Assembly (NCBI RefSeq): GCF_900105395.1
Contig: NZ_LT629775.1
Span: 8,149,501 to 8,213,500 of the forward strand
From: Streptomyces sp. TLI_053
GTDB taxonomy: Bacteria > Actinomycetota > Actinomycetes > Streptomycetales > Streptomycetaceae
Direction of reading: 5' to 3'
Length of the DNA: 64,000 nt
Below the pieces are notes generated by a model. That model saw only the letters and a list, made by a program, of their open reading frames with translations, was not told where the DNA came from and did not search any database. Below are positions 57,649 to 64,000 of this stretch, piece after piece. Each line of letters begins with the position of its first letter. The stretch's first letter is position 1. The translations under genes were made by a program, and so were the position numbers.

Positions 57649-58301
57649 GGCTGCCCCACCACCAGCAGCGTCTCCGCGCCCACCGGCCGGTAGCCGGCCG
57701 CCTGGAAGGCCCGCACGCTCGTCGCGTTGCCCGGCGCCTGCTGGGACCAGACCAGATCGCCGTTCGGGACCAGGTGCCGCGCCGCCAGCGCCAGCGCCCG
57801 GCCCAGACCCCGGCCGCGGGCCGCCGGACCGACCTCGATCGAACACTCCCAGCGCCCGGCGACGCCGCGCCCCAGCACCAGGACCCCGCTCCCGCCCTCG
57901 GCCTCGAACACCCGCACGTCCTCGCGGTACCGCAGCGCGCGCACCACCCGGGGGTGCTCCCGGTCCGCGACCGGGGCGAGCGCCAGCGGTGGCGCGCCGG
58001 GCAGCCGGTCGGCCACCGTCAGCAGGTCGATGTTGCCGTTCTCCCGGCCGGTGCGGCGGGCGAACGCGGTCAGGAACGGCGGGCACAGCGGTGCGGCCAG
58101 CGGGTCGCTCGGCGTCGCCGCCAGCGTCGCCCGCACCCAGTCCGGGTCCTCGTCGGTGAAGACCACCGCGTGCGCGGAGAACGACAGCACCCCCGCCTCG
58201 CGCGGCGACGGCTGCGGGACCACCGTCACCGATCCGTCCGACGGCGGGAACACCCCGCCCCCCGCGTCCGCCAGAATCTCCCGCAGCCCCCGTGCAGCCA
58301 T
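57645..58301 (-). CDS. GNAT-family N-acetyltransferase
   Basis: 218 residues. The N-terminal half is not GNAT-like ('AGVLSFSAHAVVFTDEDPDW', 'RTGRENGNIDLLTVADRLPG'). The C-terminal GNAT core has 'VLVLGRGVAGRWECSIEVGP', 'AARGRGLGRALALAARHLVP' (acetyl-CoA loop RGxGxG) and 'QQAPGNATSVRAFQAAGYRP'. ATG 58301; translation coupled to the downstream phosphotransferase by GTGA. Probably a cytoplasmic acetyltransferase with an unknown small-molecule substrate. Confidence 0.87.
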   Translation of the reverse strand: MAARGLREILADAGGGVFPPSDGSVTVVPQPSPREAGVLSFSAHAVVFTDEDPDWVRATLAATPSDPLAAPLCPPFLTAFARRTGRENGNIDLLTVADRLPGAPPLALAPVADREHPRVVRALRYREDVRVFEAEGGSGVLVLGRGVAGRWECSIEVGPAARGRGLGRALALAARHLVPNGDLVWSQQAPGNATSVRAFQAAGYRPVGAETLLVVGQP

Positions 58302-58376
58302 CGCTCCCCGCCCCCTGGTGATCTTCTTCGGTGATCTCTTGACGATCTTCGTGGGCGGCCAGCCTACGTGATCACG

Positions 58377-59387
58377 TCAGGTCTTCCTCCGGGCCCGGCT
58401 CGGCTGCACCCGGGTCGGCTCGCCCGCCGCCTTCGGATGGTCCGGCGGATACGGCAACTCGCCGTGCGCACCGTCCGCGACCTGCCGCTCGTACAGCTCC
58501 AGCAGCGCCTCCAGCCGGAACGCCTCGCCCTGCATCCCCGCGTGCGGATCACCCACCTCCGCGAACCGGGCCGGCACCGTCCGCAGGTCGAAGTCCTCCG
58601 GCAGCGCGTCGTCCAGCTCCTCCCACAGCAGCGGCGTCGACGCCGTCGCCCGCGGCCGGGCCCGCAGCGAGTAGGCCGAGGCGATCGTCCGGTCCCGCGC
58701 CATCTGGTTGTAGTCGACGAAGATCCGCTCCCCGCGCTCCTCCTTCCACCACGCCGTGGTCACCCGCCCCGGCAGCCGCCGCTCCAGCTCCCGGCCCAGC
58801 GCGATCACCGCGTGCCGCCCGTCGGTGAACGTCCACTCCGGCACCAGCGGCACGTACACGTGCACCCCGCGCCCGCCCGAGGTCTTCGGCCACCCCCGCA
58901 GCCCGTGCTCCTCCAGCACGGCGCGCAGCTCGTGCGCGACCCGCACCGAGTCCCGGAAGTCCGTGCCCGGCTGCGGGTCCAGGTCGATCCGCAGCTCGTC
59001 CACATGGTCGGTGTCCGAGCGGCGCACCGGCCACGGGTGGAAGGTCAGACAGCCGAGGTTCGCCGCCCACAGCACCGCCGCCGGCTCGGTCGGACAGATC
59101 TCGTCCGCCGAGCGTCCGCTCGGGAAGGCGATCCGCGCGGTCGGCAGCCAGTCCGGCAGGCCCTTCGGGGCCCGCTTCTGGTAGAAGAACTCGCCCTCCA
59201 CCCCGTCCGGGAACCGCTGCAGCGTGGTCGGCCGGTCCCGCAGCCCGCGCAGCACCCCGTCCGCGACCGCGAGGTAGTACTCGGCGACGTCCAGCTTGGT
59301 GAAGCCGCGCTCCGGGAAGTACACCTTGTCGGGGTTCGAGAGCCGGACGGTGCGCCCGGCGACATCCAGTTCCACGGCAGAGCCCAT
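58377..59387 (-). CDS. LigD-type NHEJ polymerase/primase domain protein
   Basis: 336 residues from ATG 59387 (GTG 59396 gives three more). Stand-alone archaeo-eukaryotic primase-like domain as in the PolDom of LigD: 'VRLSNPDKVYFPERGFTKLD', 'LQRFPDGVEGEFFYQKRAPK', 'CLTFHPWPVRRSD', catalytic aspartates in 'VDELRIDLDPQPGTDFRDSV', 'WPKTSGGRGVHVYVPL' and 'ERIFVDYNQMARDRTIASAY', which holds the third acidic residue. It fills gaps at broken DNA ends. Divergent from the ATP-dependent ligase gene across 200 bases. Confidence 0.94.
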   Translation of the reverse strand: MGSAVELDVAGRTVRLSNPDKVYFPERGFTKLDVAEYYLAVADGVLRGLRDRPTTLQRFPDGVEGEFFYQKRAPKGLPDWLPTARIAFPSGRSADEICPTEPAAVLWAANLGCLTFHPWPVRRSDTDHVDELRIDLDPQPGTDFRDSVRVAHELRAVLEEHGLRGWPKTSGGRGVHVYVPLVPEWTFTDGRHAVIALGRELERRLPGRVTTAWWKEERGERIFVDYNQMARDRTIASAYSLRARPRATASTPLLWEELDDALPEDFDLRTVPARFAEVGDPHAGMQGEAFRLEALLELYERQVADGAHGELPYPPDHPKAAGEPTRVQPSRARRKT

Positions 59388-59587
59388 GCCACTCACGCTA
59401 AGCGCGCGCCGCCCACCGCGCCTGTCCTGACCTGGGCGCCCGTCCCGATCCCGGGGCGCCTCCGGGCGGTCGTGGCACCAGCGTGCCGTCGCGACCCCGG
59501 GCTGCCGCGACCCCGGGCGGTCGCGGCACCCGCGCGCCGTCGCGCGCCGTCGCGCGGCGGGCCGGGATCGGCGCGAGGATCGGGAGC

Positions 59588-60649
59588 ATGGACCTGCCCG
59601 TGATGCCGCCCGTCTCCCCGATGCTCGCCAAGTCCGTCGCGAAGATCCCGCCCGGCATGCAGTACGAGGCCAAATGGGACGGCTTCCGCGCCATCGTCTT
59701 CCGCGACCGCGACGAGATCGAGATCGGCAGCCGCACCGGCAAACCCCTCACCCGCTACTTCCCCGAACTCGTCACGGCCCTGCGCCGCGAAACACCCCCG
59801 CGCTGCGTGCTCGACGGCGAGGTGGTCATCGCCCGCGACGGCCGGCTCCGCTTCGAGGAACTGCTCGAACGCATCCACCCCGCCGCCAGCCGGGTCGAAC
59901 TGCTCGCCGAACGCACCCCCGCCTCGTTCGTCGCCTTCGACCTGCTCGCGCTCGGCGACGAGTCCCTGGTCGACCGGCCGCTCGCCGCCCGCCGCGCCGC
60001 CCTGGAGACCGCCCTCGCCGACGCCGCCGACCCCGTCTTCACCGCCCCCGCCGCGACCGACCGCGACCTCGCCGAGACCTGGTTCGCCCAGTACGAGGGC
60101 GCCGGCCTGGACGGCATCGTCGCCAAACCGCTCGACCAGCCCTACCGGCCCGGCGAACGCGCCATGTACAAGATCAAGCACGAGCGGACGGCCGACTGCG
60201 TGGTCGCCGGCTACCGCGAGCACAAGAGCGGACCCGTCGTCGGCTCCCTCCTGCTCGGGATCCACGACGCCGAGGGCCGCCTCCAGCACGTCGGCGTCTG
60301 CGCCGCCTTCAGCATGGCCCGCCGCCGCGAACTCGCCGAGGAACTCGAGCCGTTGCGCACCACCGACCTCGCCGGCCACCCCTGGGGAGCGTGGGCCGAC
60401 GAGGCCGCCCACGCCGACGCCAGACTCCCCGGGGCGCAGAGCCGCTGGACCGGGAAGAAGGACCTCTCCTGGGTGCCGCTGCGCCCCGAACGCGTCGTCG
60501 AGGTCGCCTACGACCACATGGAGGGCACCCGCTTCCGGCACACCGCGCAGTGGCGCCGCTGGCGCCCCGACCGCGCTCCGGAGAGCTGCACGTACGAGCA
60601 GCTGGAGGAACCGGTCTCCTACGACCTGGCGCAGGTGCTCGGGGGCTGA
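59588..60649 (+). CDS. ATP-dependent DNA ligase (LigC/LigD-ligase type)
   Basis: 353 residues. Adenylation domain: nucleophilic Lys29 in 'MQYEAKWDGFRAIVFRDRDE' (KxDGxR), 'EIGSRTGKPLTRYFPELVTA', 'CVLDGEVVIARDGRLRFEEL' (motif III-like), 'SFVAFDLLALGDESLVDRPL', 'GLDGIVAKPLDQPYRPGERA' and 'MYKIKHERTADCVVAGYRE' (motif V, KxK). The OB-fold includes 'GSLLLGIHDAEGRLQHVGVC' and 'VVEVAYDHMEGTRFRHTAQW'. ATG 59588 with AGGA 8 bases upstream. With the divergent polymerase it forms a split LigD-like repair pair; no Ku gene is in the window. Confidence 0.95.
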   Translation: MDLPVMPPVSPMLAKSVAKIPPGMQYEAKWDGFRAIVFRDRDEIEIGSRTGKPLTRYFPELVTALRRETPPRCVLDGEVVIARDGRLRFEELLERIHPAASRVELLAERTPASFVAFDLLALGDESLVDRPLAARRAALETALADAADPVFTAPAATDRDLAETWFAQYEGAGLDGIVAKPLDQPYRPGERAMYKIKHERTADCVVAGYREHKSGPVVGSLLLGIHDAEGRLQHVGVCAAFSMARRRELAEELEPLRTTDLAGHPWGAWADEAAHADARLPGAQSRWTGKKDLSWVPLRPERVVEVAYDHMEGTRFRHTAQWRRWRPDRAPESCTYEQLEEPVSYDLAQVLGG

Positions 60650-60754
60650 CGGCCCCTGCGGAGCACCTGCGCCTGGTGACGACCGGGCACGTCCGTCGGT
60701 CACGTCCGTCGGTTGCGTCGCCGGTCACTCGCGGCCGGTCGGGTCCGCCGCCCG

Positions 60755-62197
60755 TCATGCCGCCGACGGCACCGGCGGCGTCACCGACGTCGACACCGAC
60801 GCGTCGGCCGTCGGCGAGGGCTCGTCCCCGCCCGCCGGGGCCGACGGCAGGTCGTACACGTTCCCGGGCGAGACGATCTCCGTGATCGCCTTCGCGAACA
60901 GCGTCGACGGCGCCGACCCCTTGTACGAGATGTCGGTGTTCAGCAGCACCACCAACGAGGCCTGCGCGGAGGGCAGATACACCACCACCGTCTGGTACCC
61001 CGGCAGCGAGCCGTTGTGCCCGATCCACCCGTGGTTGTAGAACACCCCCAACCCGTACCAGGTGTCCGGCACCGCCGAGGGCTGCGGCTGGAGCCGCTGC
61101 GCCTGCGTCTGGGGAGTCAGCAGCGTGCCGGTGGCCAGCACCCTGGCCCACTTCTTCATGTCCGCCTGGTCCGAGATCATCGCCCCCGCGGCCCAACCCC
61201 AGGACGGATTCCAGTCGGTGGCGTCCGCGATCGCCCCGTTCGCCGTCTGGTCGGTGTAGCCCCGGGCGTGCGGCTGCGGGAACGCGTTCGTCGTCGGGAA
61301 CACCGTCCGGCCCAGGTCCGCCGGATCGAACACCTCCTTCTTCAGGAAGTCCCCGAGCGGTCGCCCGCCCAGCTTCTCGACCACCTGGCCCAGCAGCACC
61401 GTGTTGGTGTTGGAGTACTCGAACTCCGTGCCCGGCGCGAACCCCACCGGATGCTTGTACGAGTAGGCGAGCAACTGGTCCGGGGTGAAAGAGCGTTGCG
61501 GGTCCGACTGGAGCGCCGTCACGAAGTCCTCGTCCTGGGTGTACGGGAACAGGCCGCTGCGCATGTCCGCGAGCTGGCGCAGCGTGATCGTGCCGCCGTT
61601 CGGGACCCCGGTCAGGTACTTGCCGATCGGGTCGTCCAGACCGGCCTTGCCCTGGTCGACGAGGCGCAGCAGCGCGGTGACGGTGAAGGTCTTGGTCTCG
61701 CTGCCGATCCGCATGTTGAGCCCGGTCACCATCGCCGTGCCCGCGACCTTGTCGGAGACACCGAAGGCCTTCAGGTACTCGCCCTGCGGTGTCGACACGT
61801 TGACGATCACGCCGGGCACCGAAGCCTCGGTCAGCACCCGCTGCACCGCGGAGTCCAACCGGGCCGTCACGTCCGGCGTCAGCGGCAGCACCGACGGGCT
61901 CGGGCCGGCGGGGGTGGTCGGCGAGGGGCTGAGCAGCGTCGCGCTCGCGCTCGGGCCCGACACCGAGGCCGAGGCCGAGGGGCTGAGCGCCGCCGGGACG
62001 GCCGTCACCGCCCCGGCCGCCGGCGAGCCGCCGGACGAGCCGCCCGAACACCCGGCGGAAGCCAGCAGCCCGGCCAGCGCCAGCGCGACTGCCGCCGGAG
62101 CGGGCCGGGGCGCGGCCGCGCGGGCCGCACCCGGGCGGCGTGAAGTCGTGGCTCGGGCCGTCGTCGCACGGTTCGGCACGCGGTCGTGGTTCGTCAT
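60755..62197 (-). CDS. Serine beta-lactamase-family lipoprotein (D,D-peptidase-like)
   Basis: 480 residues. Lipoprotein signal: twin-basic leader, hydrophobic 'AAVALALAGLLASAGC' with lipobox Cys50, then a Ser/Thr/Ala/Pro linker to about residue 105. Beta-lactamase fold with nucleophile Ser166 in 'MRIGSETKTFTVTALLRL' (SxxK), Tyr261-Ser-Asn in 'EFEYSNTNTVLLGQVVEKLG', and 'HNGSLPGYQTVVVYLP' as the third element. It resembles class C-like D-alanyl-D-alanine carboxypeptidases and esterases. Anchored on the outer face of the membrane. A low-complexity Pro/Ser tail ends the protein. Confidence 0.93.
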   Translation of the reverse strand: MTNHDRVPNRATTARATTSRRPGAARAAAPRPAPAAVALALAGLLASAGCSGGSSGGSPAAGAVTAVPAALSPSASASVSGPSASATLLSPSPTTPAGPSPSVLPLTPDVTARLDSAVQRVLTEASVPGVIVNVSTPQGEYLKAFGVSDKVAGTAMVTGLNMRIGSETKTFTVTALLRLVDQGKAGLDDPIGKYLTGVPNGGTITLRQLADMRSGLFPYTQDEDFVTALQSDPQRSFTPDQLLAYSYKHPVGFAPGTEFEYSNTNTVLLGQVVEKLGGRPLGDFLKKEVFDPADLGRTVFPTTNAFPQPHARGYTDQTANGAIADATDWNPSWGWAAGAMISDQADMKKWARVLATGTLLTPQTQAQRLQPQPSAVPDTWYGLGVFYNHGWIGHNGSLPGYQTVVVYLPSAQASLVVLLNTDISYKGSAPSTLFAKAITEIVSPGNVYDLPSAPAGGDEPSPTADASVSTSVTPPVPSAA

Positions 62198-62453
62198 CGT
62201 CGAGGCGCCTCTCTGGGCCGGACGGGCCCGGAGCACCGCTCCACGGGCCCGCAAGGGGGAGCGATCGCCACCGTATGCGCCGGTCACCGCCACCGCGCGC
62301 CCTGCGGCGGCCCGCTGGCCCGAACGGGCCCACCCGTCAGCCACCCGGCCCGGCCCCGGTCGCGCCACCACCGCCGCGGCCCGCACCATACCCGGCCCCT
62401 ACCGGCGGCCGAGTAGGGTGCCGACCGCCCGACCGACGGAAGGGGACACCGAG

Positions 62454-63449
62454 GTGCTGCTGCGCTGCGAAGCCGTGGGCAAACGCTACGGACGGGGCCG
62501 CTGGATCCTGCGCGACGTCGACCTGAGCCTCGCACCCGGCGACGTCCTCGCCGTCCTCGGCGCCAACGGCTCCGGCAAATCCACCCTGCTCCGGATCCTG
62601 GCCGGCGTCGCCCGCCCCACCACCGGCCGCCGCACCGGACCGGTCACCGCCCGAGGGGCCGCCGTCGGCTACGTCCCCGACCGCTTCACCGCCCCCGACC
62701 GCCTCACCGCCGTCTCCCTCCTCACCCACCTCGGCCGCATCCGCGGACTGACCACCACCACCGCCCGGGACCGCGCCGGCCGGCTGCTGGACCGGCGCGC
62801 CCTCGCCGGCGGCCCGGACGCGGAGCTACGCACCCTCTCCAAGGGCAACGCCCGGAAGGTCGCGCTCGCGCAGGCCCTGCTCGTGCCGCCCGACCTCCTC
62901 GTCCTCGACGAACCGTGGTCCGGCCTCGACGCCGCCGCCCACACCGCGCTCGCCGGGATCCTCGCCGAGGTGGCCGCCGCCGGCGGGGCGGTGGTGTTCA
63001 CGGACCACCGCGAAGCCCTCGCCCGGACCCACGCCACCGCCGTGCACACCGTCGCCGGCGGCCGGGTCGGTCGTCGGGCCGGCCCCGTCGCGGCGGCGGG
63101 GGACCTGTCGGCGCTGGTGGTCCTCACCCGCCCGGGCGGGGCCGACCCTGCCGGTGTCCGCGACTTTCCCGGCGTCCCCGACCTCCCCGACCTCCCCGAC
63201 CTCCCCGGTGTCCCCGACCTCCCCGGGGTCCTCGGCCTCCCGGGCGTCCTCGCCGCCGAGCGCCGCGGGGCCGAACTCCACCTCCGGGTGGACCCGTCCA
63301 GGACCGACGCCGTCCTGCTCGCCGTCCTGCGCGACCACTGGTCCGTACGAGCCGTCACCCGGCCGGAGTCCGAAGCGGCCGTCGCGTCCCGACCGGTCGC
63401 CGCCCCCCGCCCGTCCGCCGAGCCCACCCCGAGGTCCACCGCCCGATGA
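62454..63449 (+). CDS. ABC transporter ATP-binding protein
   Basis: 331 residues from a GTG with AGGGG 8 bases upstream. Walker A 'AVLGANGSGKSTLLRILAGV', a variant signature 'LRTLSKGNARKVALAQALLV' (LSKGN), Walker B 'DLLVLDEPWSGLDAAAHTAL' and the switch histidine in 'VVFTDHREALARTH'. After about residue 215 an insert of Leu-Pro-Asp/Gly-Val repeats (encoded around 63165-63255) precedes 'ELHLRVDPSRTDAVLLAVLR', a small C-terminal domain. Its stop overlaps the permease start (ATGA). An exporter is likely because no solute-binding protein is seen; cargo unknown. Confidence 0.93.
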   Translation: MLLRCEAVGKRYGRGRWILRDVDLSLAPGDVLAVLGANGSGKSTLLRILAGVARPTTGRRTGPVTARGAAVGYVPDRFTAPDRLTAVSLLTHLGRIRGLTTTTARDRAGRLLDRRALAGGPDAELRTLSKGNARKVALAQALLVPPDLLVLDEPWSGLDAAAHTALAGILAEVAAAGGAVVFTDHREALARTHATAVHTVAGGRVGRRAGPVAAAGDLSALVVLTRPGGADPAGVRDFPGVPDLPDLPDLPGVPDLPGVLGLPGVLAAERRGAELHLRVDPSRTDAVLLAVLRDHWSVRAVTRPESEAAVASRPVAAPRPSAEPTPRSTAR

Positions 63450-64000
63450 CCGCCCTCGTCCGCTACCGGCTCACCACGCTGCTGCTCTCCCAGCGCTACC
63501 TCGCCCCGCTGCTCCTGTTCACCGCCCTCGTCACCGTGCTCACCAGCAACGACACCGGCCCGCTCACCGCCACCCACGCGGCCTCCGGCCTGGCGATGCT
63601 GCTCGCCGCCACCTGGCTCACCACGGCGCTCGCCGGGCTCGAGGACCCGACCCACCGGGCGGTGGTGACGGCCGCCGCCGGCGGACACCGCCGCCTGGCC
63701 ACCGGGACCGTCCTCGCCGCGCTGGTGGTCTGCCTGCCCCTCACCGTCCTCGGCCTGGTCCTGCCGCTGCTCGTCGGCACCCACGACCCCACCCCCGCCG
63801 ATCTGCTCCTGGGCGCCGAGGCCCAGCTCACCTGTGGCTGCACCGGCGCAGCCGTCGGCCTGCTCGCCGCCCGGCCGGTGGTCCGGCGGCAGGGGTACGG
63901 ACTGCTGCTCGCCCTCGTGCTGCTGCTCGTGCTGACCCTCGGCAAGGGCCTGCCGCCGGTGAACCTCCTGCTCACCCGGCTCTCCGGCCACCACCGGTCG
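63446..64000 (+). CDS. ABC transporter permease, cut by the right edge
   Basis: 185 codons are present without a stop. It begins 'MTALVRYRLTTLLLSQRYLA' and shows at least four hydrophobic segments: 'PLLLFTALVTVLTSNDTG', 'GLAMLLAATWLTTALAGLE', 'GTVLAALVVCLPLTVLGLVL' and 'GLLLALVLLLVLTLGKGLPP'. The 'LLLSQRYLAPLLLF' start is typical of small ABC-2-type permeases in Streptomyces. The ATG overlaps the ATPase stop, so the pair forms one exporter. Confidence 0.85.
   Translation, partial: MTALVRYRLTTLLLSQRYLAPLLLFTALVTVLTSNDTGPLTATHAASGLAMLLAATWLTTALAGLEDPTHRAVVTAAAGGHRRLATGTVLAALVVCLPLTVLGLVLPLLVGTHDPTPADLLLGAEAQLTCGCTGAAVGLLAARPVVRRQGYGLLLALVLLLVLTLGKGLPPVNLLLTRLSGHHRS

Noticed and set aside
60755..62197. 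Calling the beta-lactamase-family gene an antibiotic-resistance enzyme
   Set aside because: Motifs fit SxxK/YxN/HxG carboxypeptidase-esterase relatives as well as class C enzymes; context and lipobox do not support a dedicated resistance role.
1..64000. Mobile element, prophage or integration-site signals
   Set aside because: No transposase, integrase, terminal inverted repeats, tRNA or att-like duplication was seen; base composition is nearly uniform.

Overview
The window is very GC-rich DNA. It has pervasive GTG/TTG starts, ATGA/GTGA start-stop overlaps, a SARP regulator, a DUF6571-like/WXG set, a DUF3516-type helicase and almost no TTA codons. This points to a Streptomyces or Kitasatospora chromosome (order Streptomycetales). 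I saw no tRNA, rRNA, insertion sequence, integrase or attachment site.

Layout. 1-5857: the distal part of a type I-E CRISPR-Cas locus (3' end of cse1, then cse2, cas7e, cas5e, cas6e, cas1, cas2), followed by an array of 11 repeats and 10 spacers; cas3 and most of cse1 lie off the left edge. 6121-7983: exonuclease III (minus) and a DasR-like GntR/UTRA regulator (plus) whose promoter carries a dre-like operator. 8211-16312: a giant secreted RHS/YD-repeat protein ending in a nucleotidyltransferase-fold toxin domain, overlapping a small presumed immunity gene; a TTA codon in the signal peptide suggests bldA control. 16398-30974: accessory metabolism and regulation (ROK, two HxlR, TetR, two SDR-type enzymes, thioesterase, GNATs, aldo/keto reductase and several unknowns). 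The aldo/keto reductase has a second dre-like site.

31660-42644: the most unusual region. A divergent membrane endonuclease/exonuclease/phosphatase (EEP) gene faces a seven-gene coupled operon: GT2 glycosyltransferase, UPF0104/LPG-synthase-like membrane protein, class III aminotransferase, NAD-dependent epimerase, UbiA-type polyprenyl transferase, a GT2-membrane-EEP fusion and an SAM methyltransferase. It is followed by a SARP activator gene. Parts of the GT2 and EEP modules occur twice, once split and once fused. I infer a lipid-linked (amino)sugar or glycolipid pathway that I cannot match to a known product.

42848-58301: biotin genes bioB-bioA-bioD (minus) with bioF about 7 kb away (plus), a Ski2-like DUF3516 helicase, a three-gene WXG100/DUF6571-like secretion-associated set, and a GNAT-aminoglycoside phosphotransferase pair. 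58377-64000: LigD-type primase/polymerase divergent from an ATP-dependent DNA ligase (NHEJ-type repair), a serine beta-lactamase-family lipoprotein, and an ABC ATPase with its permease cut by the right edge.

Convergent gene pairs are often separated by perfect or near-perfect bidirectional hairpin terminators (16320-16358, 27113-27145, 30980-31009, 48505-48548).
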